From Labilibaculum sp. (GTDB lineage: Bacteria > Bacteroidota > Bacteroidia > Bacteroidales > Marinifilaceae), in the NCBI GenBank assembly GCA_016342745.1, contig JAEINT010000009.1, positions 157,736-221,735 of the forward strand: a DNA stretch of 64,000 nucleotides, written 5' to 3'. Of the stretch, positions 1 through 7,723 are shown piece after piece. Position 1 is the first letter of the stretch, and every line of letters begins with the position of its first letter. The notes beneath the pieces were generated by a model. The model was not told where the DNA came from. It made no database searches and saw nothing but the letters and a program-made list of their open reading frames with translations. The position numbers and the translations under genes are program-made.

Positions 1-207
1 CGTTCGGCAATAAATCAAGGACTTTTGCTGATTGTGAGCCGTGAAATTGTTGATTTTTACAAGCGGGGAGATGCCATATTGCTTGATATTCAGGAAGGAA
101 TCATACAGGTACGTGAAAAACGGTTTGAAATACCTCCTTTACCCGATAAATTACAAGAAATAATTAAATACAAAGGCCTTGTGAATTGGATAAGATCTGT
201 GATATAG
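1..207 (+). CDS. 3-isopropylmalate dehydratase small subunit-like protein (aconitase swivel domain), C-terminal part
   Basis: The frame is open from base 1 and ends at TAG 205-207, so only the last 68 residues are present. The visible start RSAINQGLLLIVS resembles the R-N-x-I-N-x-G-L-P-x-L stretch of the LeuD/homoaconitase swivel domain, and the end PPLPDKLQEIIKYKGLVNWI matches the family's usual tail. Such proteins pair with a large Fe-S subunit to isomerise isopropylmalate or a related hydroxy-acid. The partner would lie to the left, outside the window. The exact substrate cannot be told from this fragment. Confidence 0.65.
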   Translation, partial: RSAINQGLLLIVSREIVDFYKRGDAILLDIQEGIIQVREKRFEIPPLPDKLQEIIKYKGLVNWIRSVI

Positions 208-257
208 GCTCTTACTTGCCTGTGGGTGATTTTTACAGAAAAAAAACACAAAAACAT

Positions 258-289
258 TTGTTTTGGAACGTAATAAATACCTATATTTG
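258..289 (+). promoter_or_regulatory. Bacteroidota-type promoter of the tRNA-Arg genes
   Basis: TTG at 258-260 is followed 21 bases later by TATATTTG at 282-289, matching the TTG-N19-21-TAnnTTTG pattern of Bacteroidota housekeeping promoters. It lies 19 bases before the first tRNA. Confidence 0.6.
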
Positions 290-308
290 CATCGCCTTTT
301 AAGGGAAT

Positions 309-383
309 GGTCCAGTAGCTCAGTTGGATTAGAGCAATAGCCTTCTAAGCTATAGGTCCCAGGTTCGAGCCCTGGCTGGATCA
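309..383 (+). tRNA. tRNA-Arg (anticodon TCT), copy 1
   Basis: A full cloverleaf can be drawn. The acceptor stem is GGTCCAG paired with CTGGATC, with discriminator A383. The anticodon stem ATAGC/GCTAT encloses the loop CTTCTAA with anticodon TCT. The T-arm contains GGTTCGAGCC. CCA is not encoded. It is identical in sequence to the copy 49 bases downstream. Confidence 0.93.
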
Positions 384-432
384 CTCATTTTTTTTAAAGG
401 CAAAAAAAAGAAAAAAAAGAAAATACAAGGAT

Positions 433-507
433 GGTCCAGTAGCTCAGTTGGATTAGAGCAATAGCCTTCTAAGCTATAGGTCCCAGGTTCGAGCCCTGGC
501 TGGATCA
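433..507 (+). tRNA. tRNA-Arg (anticodon TCT), copy 2; integration target
   Basis: The sequence is identical to the tRNA-Arg at 309-383, with the same acceptor stem and TCT anticodon. Its last 12 bases plus one flanking C recur at 26623-26635, so this copy is the attachment site of the element to its right. The gene is left intact by the insertion. Confidence 0.93.
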
Positions 508-508
508 C
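496..508 (+). other. attL core: 3' end of tRNA-Arg
   Basis: The 13-bp sequence ctggctggatcac covers the tRNA 3' end plus one C. It is repeated exactly at 26623-26635, with no identity on either side. Short identity with a tRNA 3' end plus an adjacent integrase gene is the classic signature of tyrosine-recombinase integration. Confidence 0.8.
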
Positions 509-537
509 AAAGGCGATACGAAAGTATCGCCTTTTTT
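509..537 (+). terminator. Terminator after tRNA-Arg, carried by the element's left end
   Basis: The stem AAGGCGATAC/GTATCGCCTT closes a GAAA tetraloop and is followed by a T-run. Because the element inserts just before it, this terminator is brought by the element and replaces the original one, which now lies at 26637-26669. Confidence 0.75.
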
Positions 538-610
538 GTTGCAAACCCCCGCCATATCTACTATCTTTAGTGTTGTATTAAATTTGTGATACACAAAAAA
601 ACGTTTCTTT

Positions 611-685
611 TATCACATTTGCAGTACCCATACAGTACCTAGCACAATACCCATTTAGTACCCGTTGTAATACCCAATAATACCC
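611..685 (+). repeat. Left subterminal repeat with six phased arm-type sites (A[G/A]TACCC)
   Basis: Seven-base AGTACCC/AATACCC copies start at 623, 634 (AGTACCT), 646, 657, 669 and 679. The spacing of 10-12 bp is close to one helical turn, and the array ends 4 bases before the integrase ATG. The segment 611-639 recurs at 26552-26580 with one mismatch. These are probable binding sites for the integrase arm domain and may also serve to autoregulate the integrase promoter. Confidence 0.7.
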
Positions 686-689
686 AAAT

Positions 690-1853
690 ATGAAAGCGAG
701 CTATAAAATTGTATATAATCGTAAAGGGAAATTAAACAAAGAAGGTAAAGCACTTCTTCAACTTCAAGTATATTTGCGAAGAAAGCAACGTTTTTTCTCT
801 ACTGGCATTTATCTTATCCCTAAACAATGGGATGAATCTAAAAGACAAATTAAAAACCATCCTAATCAGATTCGACTAAATAAGCAGATTCGAGATTTAA
901 TTTCTGGACTTGAAGATTTTGAAATTAAAGTGAGTGAAGAGAAAAAGAATTTTAGTTTTATTCATGTGGGAAATTACTTATCGGGAGATGTTGATACGGA
1001 GTTTATTGAATTCTGTAAAAATGAGCTAGAGGAAGATAAGTCAAAGAAATATAGTACATATCGGGCTATTAAATCAAAACTCAATACTCTTGAGGATTTT
1101 GGAGAATTTCAAAGTTTTCATGATATTGAATATGCTAATATAGAAAAGCTTGATAATTGGTTGCGTAGAAAAGGATTATCAGATGCAACTGTATTCAAGT
1201 ATCATAGTACACTTAAGCAGTTTATAAATATTGCAATCCGGAAAGATATTTTTCCTTTGCAGAATAATCCTTATCTGAAATTTAACCCTAAAGTACCTAA
1301 AACAGCAAAACGTAAATTTCTTGATAAAGCACAAATCAAAAGGCTTAAAGAAAAAGTTTTTACAACTACACGTTTAGCAGAAATTAGAGATGTATTTTTG
1401 TTTTCGATATATACAGGAATGGCTTATGCTGATATTGCAGTACTGCGAGCAAAGGATATTTATACCGATGACAATGAGGATAAATGGATATGGCGTGAGC
1501 GTGAGAAAACAGCAAATGAGTACAAGGTGCCATTGCTTCCCCAAGCTATAGAAATATTAAACCGCTACGACCTAGGTAAGAGATTACTTCCAGTGAAGAC
1601 CAATCAAAAGACAAATGAGTATTTGAAGGAAATTGCCGCACTTTGCGATATAGAAGAAAATTTAACTTTTCATATGGCACGACACACATTTGCAACCACG
1701 ATTACTTTGAGTAATAATGTGCCAATAGAGACTGTTAGCAAGATGTTAGGACACTCCGATTTGAAAACAACCCAAATATATGCCAAAGTTGTTGATGAGA
1801 AAATGAAGAGTGATATGGATACTCTTAGACAAAAAATGACAGAACTATATTGA
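690..1853 (+). CDS. Tyrosine recombinase (phage integrase family)
   Basis: This 387-aa integrase should catalyse integration and excision at tRNA-Arg. Residues 1-80 form an arm-type DNA-binding domain of the Bacteroidota kind, followed by a SAM-like core-binding domain and a C-terminal catalytic domain. Visible catalytic parts are FHMARHTF (HxxR), GHSDLKTTQIYAKV with the GH and the tyrosine nucleophile, and a lysine in REKTANEYKVP. The usual first arginine region reads YTGMAYADIAVL, without the classical TGLR; IntDOT-like Bacteroidota recombinases also lack this arginine. The start ATG follows the phased repeat array directly. The gene is convergent with the structural block and separated from it by a shared terminator. 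Confidence 0.93.
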   Translation: MKASYKIVYNRKGKLNKEGKALLQLQVYLRRKQRFFSTGIYLIPKQWDESKRQIKNHPNQIRLNKQIRDLISGLEDFEIKVSEEKKNFSFIHVGNYLSGDVDTEFIEFCKNELEEDKSKKYSTYRAIKSKLNTLEDFGEFQSFHDIEYANIEKLDNWLRRKGLSDATVFKYHSTLKQFINIAIRKDIFPLQNNPYLKFNPKVPKTAKRKFLDKAQIKRLKEKVFTTTRLAEIRDVFLFSIYTGMAYADIAVLRAKDIYTDDNEDKWIWREREKTANEYKVPLLPQAIEILNRYDLGKRLLPVKTNQKTNEYLKEIAALCDIEENLTFHMARHTFATTITLSNNVPIETVSKMLGHSDLKTTQIYAKVVDEKMKSDMDTLRQKMTELY

Positions 1854-1854
1854 A

Positions 1855-1884
1855 TAAAAAAAGAGAGCCGTTAAGCTCTCTTTT
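1855..1884. terminator. Bidirectional terminator between the integrase and the structural operon
   Basis: The stem AAGAGAGC/GCTCTCTT encloses a CGTTAA loop. An A-run lies before it and a T-run after it, so it can work in both directions between the convergent genes. Confidence 0.8.
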
Positions 1885-1888
1885 CTGT

Positions 1889-3754
1889 TTATGATATTCT
1901 CTGTTGGTAATCTTGCATCAATTCATCGAATGGGGCAAGCGATTTTTTCCAGTACTTCATAATACGCACATTTTTCAAATCCAATGTTTCACCATCGGCC
2001 TCAAATTTCACACCGATTTGAGCTAGTTTAAATTGATTACTATTTGGATACTGGGTAACATGCATTATATCCCCGTTATCATTTTCGTACTCTGTACCAA
2101 GTGGATGAATACCACTTGCACCATCATCAATTGGGGCTAACAAAGTAAAGTAAGTCCATTTGCCATGATAATTGGTATTGAAAATATCTTGCATTACAAC
2201 TCCCTCAGAAGCAAGAGACATTTTTTTATTTACTCCATCAACCACAACATTAATTAAGCGATTACCTCCAACTAGTTCACATTGCAAATATGGTTTACTT
2301 CCTGTAAAAGTTAAGGCCGTTGAAAAGGTAAAATCAAAATCCTCTAATAATTTAATATTAACAGGGTTGGCATTGCATAACTCAGGGGCAAAGATTGAAT
2401 CTTTTTCACTAAGGCGTGTTTCAAAAAGTGTAACCTTATCAAGATTATAAGATTCTGTTTGAATTCGTTCCTCTGCTGGTGCCAATGCTTGCTCCCAAGT
2501 TTTAAAAATCGTTACCATTTTTTGATTCCATGGCCAATACGATTGTAAAAGTACATCAAAACGGACTTGACAAACAAGCATCAACTTATCGGCTATTATA
2601 TCCCTTGGTTTTGTATCTGTGGCACTTCCATCGTTATACTTAGATAGTTGCATTCCGCTTGCTTGTTCTGCATCTGTATCCATTAACAATCCTGATACTG
2701 TAATATATGCAGCCGCTCCCTTTTTGCAACTATTAAAAAATGCAGAATTCATTGAGAAAGGTGTTAATTTTAAATACTTCGTACCACTAGGCGTACTAAC
2801 AGGAATAGAGAGTTTATTCGTGCTATCATTAAAAGTAAAATTAACTTGCTTCGCGGCTACATCAACATTAGCTTGCAAGCTGAACCCTTTCATTATCTTG
2901 ATATTTTCATAGTAGGCATGTTGAAGCTCAGGAACAACTAATTTCGGTGTGCCAGCAATCTTACTGGTAATTGTTACATTATCAGCTAAAGGGCTTGCTT
3001 CGGGAATAATAATTCTTTCCTCTGCTGGAACAACTGATTTTTTCCAATACTTATGAATACGAATTAGTTCAGGTTTGACCGTTCCAGTATTATGCACTTG
3101 TGCTGAAACTTGCATAATGATCATTTGAGAATCAATATTCAAAGGTGTTGTAGTAATTACCGAACCATCTGCATTGGTTTCATAAGGCATATTTGTAGCA
3201 AGCGTGTTTGTGGTGCTTATTTTCCCCCACATGTTCCAATGGACTCTCTTTCCTTTTCCTCCATTATCAAAAGCGTTAAAGCCTATTTGCTGGCTTGATA
3301 AAGACAAATATTGAATCACTCCATTAACTTCAACCTTAACCGTTCTTTGTCCTCCAATCGGCTCTAAATACAGATTATCACCAAGAGGGCGAATTGAGTA
3401 GTCGAAATCTTCTAATATTCGCACATCTGTACGCATGGAGATTACTGCATCAGTAGCGGTTAAGATGTTATTGGGTGTAGTTTCAATCGAAACATTATCA
3501 GGTTCAAAAACGGTTGGGATTTCTGGAAACTCTGGAATAATTGGTTGTTCTTCCTTTTCCAGTAAATCAAACAAAGAACTTTCCTTATCATATTTGTAGA
3601 TAGCCCAGCCTGAACCTATATTTTCATCGCTTGAAGCATCAAGAATTTTTACTTCCTGACCATTTTCTAATTTAGATGATACTAAGTCTCTTTCTTCAAT
3701 ATTCGAGTAGATTTTATACTCTTGTTTTGTGCCACTAGGTTTTTTAATTCTCAT
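1889..3754 (-). CDS. Beta-rich protein with three ~182-aa tandem repeats; candidate receptor-binding or virion surface protein
   Basis: I do not recognise a family for this 621-aa protein. After an N-terminal region (about residues 1-75) there are three related units starting near DNVSIETT, DNVTITSK and DKVTLFET. They end in KYWKKSVVPAEERI, KTWEQALAPAEERI and KYWKKSLAPFDELM. The DNA for these end motifs lies near 3030, 2482 and 1937, giving a period of about 182 codons. Each unit is predicted to be beta-strand rich, has no signal peptide and seems to lack catalytic motifs. It is the last gene of the leftward module and overlaps the 911-aa gene by 11 bases. A spike, fibre or host-recognition role is inference from repeat architecture and position. 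Confidence 0.7.
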   Translation of the reverse strand: MRIKKPSGTKQEYKIYSNIEERDLVSSKLENGQEVKILDASSDENIGSGWAIYKYDKESSLFDLLEKEEQPIIPEFPEIPTVFEPDNVSIETTPNNILTATDAVISMRTDVRILEDFDYSIRPLGDNLYLEPIGGQRTVKVEVNGVIQYLSLSSQQIGFNAFDNGGKGKRVHWNMWGKISTTNTLATNMPYETNADGSVITTTPLNIDSQMIIMQVSAQVHNTGTVKPELIRIHKYWKKSVVPAEERIIIPEASPLADNVTITSKIAGTPKLVVPELQHAYYENIKIMKGFSLQANVDVAAKQVNFTFNDSTNKLSIPVSTPSGTKYLKLTPFSMNSAFFNSCKKGAAAYITVSGLLMDTDAEQASGMQLSKYNDGSATDTKPRDIIADKLMLVCQVRFDVLLQSYWPWNQKMVTIFKTWEQALAPAEERIQTESYNLDKVTLFETRLSEKDSIFAPELCNANPVNIKLLEDFDFTFSTALTFTGSKPYLQCELVGGNRLINVVVDGVNKKMSLASEGVVMQDIFNTNYHGKWTYFTLLAPIDDGASGIHPLGTEYENDNGDIMHVTQYPNSNQFKLAQIGVKFEADGETLDLKNVRIMKYWKKSLAPFDELMQDYQQRIS

Positions 3755-6479
3755 CTTTTATAATTTTTTTATCAAACACATTGTAAACTAAATCGCATGA
3801 ATTGTAGCGGTTTTTCTCACATTGAGCATTACCACCACGAACAACCTGTATAACCATAGAACTATCGTACTCGCTCATGATTCCACCTCTGGCCGTTCCG
3901 TTTGTAGTGCTTTGAAAAATGCAAAGCCAAATAACATTGGGGTATTTTTCAATTAATCTCATGAAGTCCTCTTGTGCTACATCCTTCAATTTTCCCCAGC
4001 TATCAATAGCTATAAAATCATACTTTTTGCAATACTCTTCTAATTCTTCAATGGTATTTGAAGAACTTACTGCTACATGTTTCCTAGCTGATTTTGAGAT
4101 ATAAGAAATGTAGTTTCCAAACAGTTCCGATTCTGGAGAAACTTCCAATGAAAGAAACAAACCATTAAGCTTTTCCAGAGCAAACAAGTTGATCATCTGG
4201 CATAATAAACGGGTTTTACCAGCTCCCTTTTCACCACGAAGAACAACGGCAAATTGATTTCTTTCATAACCGCCTAAAAGTTCACCTAATTGACCTTTTA
4301 AGGGAATGATTTCGGTACTAGGCTTCCAATCTGTAAGCTTAACTGTAGATTTATCATTGTGTCCTAAAAGTGTTAATTGTTCAGGTTTTTTAGTTGCTTG
4401 CTTTTGTTCCTCTTTTGGATCTGGGAAACACTCTTGAAATACTTTTTCAGCGATGTAAATTCCTTGCCTAGTGTTTTTCCTTTGCCAAGCCGTAAACCTT
4501 GGAGAATACCTAAAGGCATTACGTTTTAATAGGCTTCTTATTGATTCACTTGGTTTTTCATCGGTTATAATCTGAACACGTTCAGCATCAAGATTATTTA
4601 CAAGTTTTGCATCTTTATTTTCCATCAAAACACGTTCGCCCGTTTCCTTTACAATGGCCCCATCTGTTAAGTTTTCCAAGCTCCAAACCTTATTCTTTTC
4701 TGTGAAAATCACTAAATCAAATTTCTTTTGTGAATCTCTTATGATCTGGAATACCTTGTTTACATGCTGGTGTTGGTGATTCTTAGAAAGTCGCTCAATA
4801 AATCCCTTTAACAGTGCTCTGTAATGGTTTATACTTCCAACACTTTCACCTCTATGGATACTTACCATTGCAGCGATGTACTGAACCGTTTGATTTTCTA
4901 TTTTTTCAAAAGCTTCCTTTTCCGCCTGCTCTTTTGGAATTGCTTTTTTAATCTTGCGAAGAATTCCCTTTTGCGCTTTTTCAATAAATTCCAAATACTC
5001 TTCTAATCTTCTGTGCTGGGTATCTAGTTTTTTCTGATTGCTTCTTACAGGGAAATTTGAACCACCTGTAATCATTGTTGACATGCATCGAGATTTGGCA
5101 AGAAGTAAAGCGGTTTTTTTCTTAAGGAATCTTTCTTTATAAATTGCAAATTCTGATAAGGCCAATTCTTTTTGCTGATCGGACTTTGCAATTTCTTCAA
5201 TTTCATTTGCGAAATCATTTAATGAATTAGCAAATGAATTTTGCTCAGATACGGCTCTTTTTTCTGGTGAAAAAGAAGTTCCAGTATAAGCCCTGTATGC
5301 TAAATCATAATCAAGCTCAGTTCTGAGAGTTCTAGGAATAAACCAATTTGCTTTTGGTTTTTCTTCTGGCTTTTCCTCTGGTTTTACCTTTTTTGGTTTT
5401 TCTTCCAGTTGCTTAGCTCGTTTTTTTATACGCTCTTTTATTCCTGGCTGTTTATCCTCTTTTTTATCTACTGCTCTTTTTTGCATGGACTGAGGAACCA
5501 AGCTTTCAAAATCAATATCCTCTAGTAAATATTCAGCCGCTTCACTTGCTAAACTGTATGCTTTAAGTAGTGATTCATCAAGGTTTTTTGTTTGCTTCAT
5601 CCAGCTATTCAAATAACTTAAGGAATTGTCTTTAGTGTATTTCAAGCCTAATTCTTCGCAAATAATTAAAGCTCCCATTTCTGCAACAAGTTCTTCCGTG
5701 GCTCTGTCTGGTTTTTCACGGCCTAACCTTTTCGGACCTTTTGTTGAATGAGTGATTTCATGAAATAATGTTGAGTAGTAAAATTCAATCTTTTTGAATG
5801 AATCGATTTTTACCATGTGAATTGATTCAGAACCAAAATTAGGAGTGTATTGATAATGGCAACTATCAGCTTGATCATAAATAAGCTTAGGAATACGCTT
5901 TCTTTTCTTCAACTCTTGAATGAAATTTTCTACGTACTCATTGAGTTCCAGCTTTTCAAAAGCTTGCGTTTTTACAACTGGCTTTTTTATTCCTTTTACG
6001 TATTCAATGTTAATCGCCTTATGAACTTTAGGAAGCACATAATCAGGCTTTCTTGGTGTTTTGTTCTCTGGATCTTTCCACATTGGGATATAAGAAACAA
6101 CAGACACCTTTTTTGTTTTATCTACAATTTCACCACCCAATGAAGCAAGCTTATTAATGGTAATGAAAAAAGGAGAGTTCTCACTTTTAGCTGCCAAGGA
6201 AATAACATTGGTTAGATTCTTATAAATCCTTCCATTGATATTTCTAAAGCCAGAAAGAACACCACCTTTTTCATCAAATAGGAGTGAAGGAGTCCACGGC
6301 TTTTCCCATTTAGTAAACAGGAATGTTTTGATATCATTTAAAAGCTCTAGTTTGAACTTTTCCTTATCATCTTTCCAGCCATCAATTGACTGATCGAATA
6401 TACCCTTTAGGATACAAGTAAGGCTAGGCTTTTTTGTTTGCCTAGCCTTAACTTCTTCTTCTTCAAATAAACCCAACAT
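3744..6479 (-). CDS. Polyvalent protein: ArdC-like N-domain, zincin (HEITH) domain and C-terminal RecA-type ATPase
   Basis: This 911-aa multidomain protein starts with an ArdC-like region (about 40-135, including KPWTPSL and INGRIYKNLTN). A zincin metallopeptidase domain follows with H240-E-I-T-H244 and downstream acidic residues near 262-268. A long basic, coiled-coil-prone middle (about 330-700) has a KPEEKPEEKPK linker. The C-terminus carries a P-loop ATPase with Walker A GEKGAGKT near residue 750 and Walker B FIAIDSW near 823. Fusions of this zincin with other enzymes are known in phage and plasmid polyvalent proteins that enter with the DNA and protect it. The ATPase looks RecA/DnaB-like rather than like a canonical packaging ATPase, so its role (DNA entry, packaging or repair) stays open. 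Confidence 0.75.
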   Translation of the reverse strand: MLGLFEEEEVKARQTKKPSLTCILKGIFDQSIDGWKDDKEKFKLELLNDIKTFLFTKWEKPWTPSLLFDEKGGVLSGFRNINGRIYKNLTNVISLAAKSENSPFFITINKLASLGGEIVDKTKKVSVVSYIPMWKDPENKTPRKPDYVLPKVHKAINIEYVKGIKKPVVKTQAFEKLELNEYVENFIQELKKRKRIPKLIYDQADSCHYQYTPNFGSESIHMVKIDSFKKIEFYYSTLFHEITHSTKGPKRLGREKPDRATEELVAEMGALIICEELGLKYTKDNSLSYLNSWMKQTKNLDESLLKAYSLASEAAEYLLEDIDFESLVPQSMQKRAVDKKEDKQPGIKERIKKRAKQLEEKPKKVKPEEKPEEKPKANWFIPRTLRTELDYDLAYRAYTGTSFSPEKRAVSEQNSFANSLNDFANEIEEIAKSDQQKELALSEFAIYKERFLKKKTALLLAKSRCMSTMITGGSNFPVRSNQKKLDTQHRRLEEYLEFIEKAQKGILRKIKKAIPKEQAEKEAFEKIENQTVQYIAAMVSIHRGESVGSINHYRALLKGFIERLSKNHQHQHVNKVFQIIRDSQKKFDLVIFTEKNKVWSLENLTDGAIVKETGERVLMENKDAKLVNNLDAERVQIITDEKPSESIRSLLKRNAFRYSPRFTAWQRKNTRQGIYIAEKVFQECFPDPKEEQKQATKKPEQLTLLGHNDKSTVKLTDWKPSTEIIPLKGQLGELLGGYERNQFAVVLRGEKGAGKTRLLCQMINLFALEKLNGLFLSLEVSPESELFGNYISYISKSARKHVAVSSSNTIEELEEYCKKYDFIAIDSWGKLKDVAQEDFMRLIEKYPNVIWLCIFQSTTNGTARGGIMSEYDSSMVIQVVRGGNAQCEKNRYNSCDLVYNVFDKKIIKDEN

Positions 6480-6480
6480 A

Positions 6481-6729
6481 CTAATTAAATATTTTGTGTA
6501 AGAAACTCTTCTTTTTTGATTCGTCCTTTTTGTTGTCTTGCTTCTGATCGGTTTTAGTATCGATCTGAATTGAACCGCCTTTTTTGGTTTTAATGTCCTT
6601 TATTTCGATGCTGGTTTGCTGGGCTGGAAATTGGTTTTTTGCATACTTGTAACCAATGGCCATTCCAAAGCCTAGGCCAGTTGTAAATAAAAGAATTGCT
6701 GAAAGTATTGTGATTTTTCTTCTAAGCAT
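6481..6729 (-). CDS. Small membrane protein with Lys-rich tail
   Basis: This 82-aa protein has one N-terminal transmembrane segment (about 7-28, ILSAILLFTTGLGFGMAIGY) and then a charged, low-complexity tail ending KKKSFLHKIF. It ends one base before the 911-aa gene begins and fits in the same operon. The form suits a virion-membrane or lysis-associated protein; no family is recognised. Confidence 0.7.
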   Translation of the reverse strand: MLRRKITILSAILLFTTGLGFGMAIGYKYAKNQFPAQQTSIEIKDIKTKKGGSIQIDTKTDQKQDNKKDESKKKSFLHKIFN

Positions 6730-6737
6730 GGTTTTCG

Positions 6738-6956
6738 TTATTGTTTGGTGAATTGCTCACTAGTAACACCTAAAACGATGGAACCAGAGAGCAAAACCAA
6801 TTGTTTAATAAATTCGATGTTTGCCTTTAGCAAGCCGCTCACGATTATTGAGAAAACAAGCAATAAAAGGACTTGCCGCTTGAAGCTGGGGTTTCCCTTC
6901 ACATCCGTAAAGGTTGAACGAAGCCAGCTTTTTGTTTTGTTTTTCTCCACTTCCAT
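6738..6956 (-). CDS. Small two-helix membrane protein, holin-like
   Basis: This 72-aa protein has a charged N-terminus and two hydrophobic helices (about 30-45 and 50-66) around LLLLVFSIIVSGLLK and LVLLSGSIVLGVTSEQF. It sits two genes downstream of the muramidase, where holins are often found. About 150 bases overlap the next gene upstream (6805-7107) in another frame. Holin function is inferred from size, topology and place only. Confidence 0.6.
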   Translation of the reverse strand: MEVEKNKTKSWLRSTFTDVKGNPSFKRQVLLLLVFSIIVSGLLKANIEFIKQLVLLSGSIVLGVTSEQFTKQ

Positions 6957-7107
6957 TGTTCAGCCTATAAGTGATTAGTTTTAGTTCTGATTTTATTTCG
7001 TTCTGGGTTAAATGAAGTTGCCAATTAGCCCAAAGTGAAGCACATATTAGAAATACTAATACTGAATGCTCCTGAGAGAAAAACCCTTTTATATCGGGTG
7101 TAGCCAT
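6805..7107 (-). CDS. Small N-terminally anchored protein overlapping the holin-like gene
   Basis: This 100-aa frame begins 8 bases after the muramidase stop. It has one transmembrane segment (about 15-33, SVLVFLICASLWANWQL) and a polar helix, then runs through about half of the 72-aa gene in another frame. The first 50 residues look like a real protein. The C-terminal part may simply be what the overlap allows. A spanin-like arrangement was considered, but no lipobox is present in the embedded gene. Confidence 0.5.
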   Translation of the reverse strand: MATPDIKGFFSQEHSVLVFLICASLWANWQLHLTQNEIKSELKLITYRLNNGSGEKQNKKLASFNLYGCEGKPQLQAASPFIACFLNNRERLAKGKHRIY

Positions 7108-7114
7108 AATCAGT

Positions 7115-7720
7115 TTAATTTTTAGTTAAAAAAAAAAGAGAAAGCCCAATAACTGCAATCAAGCCAAAAGAAACCCCTACACTTGGTAAGTGCTTTTTCA
7201 TAGTGTCCAGCCTAGAACTCCAAACCTCCGAAAAATCGGGCTGATCCTTTGATTCCTCGACTAAAAATCGGGTTCGCATACCGTGTAAATGATTTGCTAA
7301 TTCGTTTTGCTTATGCCTACCAATTGCCGCTAAAGTTTTTGAACCTAAAGCACCATCTACTTTTAAAGATTCCCCCAAACCATTAAGTACTCTTTGCAAA
7401 TCTCTAACCGCTTGACCTTTCCCAGAATTTACGGCATAATCAAAAAGCTGATTGGCTAGGGATTGCTCTAACTTGGAACAATGTAACTTATCCCAAAACT
7501 CACGATTATAGAAGATTTCAACTGCACTATTAAGATTGGTAAATCTCGTATTGTTTCTGATTGGATGAGCTTGTTTGTCTATAAACTGCCAGCCGATCCA
7601 GTAAGGAAAATACTTTCTGGAAATTCCAGCGTAAGTTTCCCCTCCATTGTCTTTAGGATTATTGGCATAACCGCCCTCTAGCTTGCTTGTGATATCATGT
7701 GAAATTCTAAATACTGCCAT
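7115..7720 (-). CDS. N-acetylmuramidase, glycosyl hydrolase 108 type, with C-terminal membrane anchor
   Basis: This 201-aa muralytic enzyme cleaves peptidoglycan glycan strands. The N-terminal sequence has SKLEGGYANNPKDNGGETYAGI, with the EGGY catalytic glutamate at E15, as in GH108. A putative peptidoglycan-binding-3-like region (GLGESLKVDGALGSKT) follows. The last 20 residues form a hydrophobic helix (VSFGLIAVIGLSLFFL) ending TKN. A C-terminal membrane tail is unusual for a soluble endolysin and suggests a virion-membrane-associated entry enzyme or a membrane-tethered lysin. It lies between small membrane-protein genes. Confidence 0.88.
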   Translation of the reverse strand: MAVFRISHDITSKLEGGYANNPKDNGGETYAGISRKYFPYWIGWQFIDKQAHPIRNNTRFTNLNSAVEIFYNREFWDKLHCSKLEQSLANQLFDYAVNSGKGQAVRDLQRVLNGLGESLKVDGALGSKTLAAIGRHKQNELANHLHGMRTRFLVEESKDQPDFSEVWSSRLDTMKKHLPSVGVSFGLIAVIGLSLFFLTKN

Positions 7721-7723
7721 AAA

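Noticed and set aside
151..544. Leftward reading frames across the tRNA-Arg genes
   Set aside because: They consist mostly of antisense tRNA sequence, and similar peptides arise from both identical tRNA copies; no protein features.
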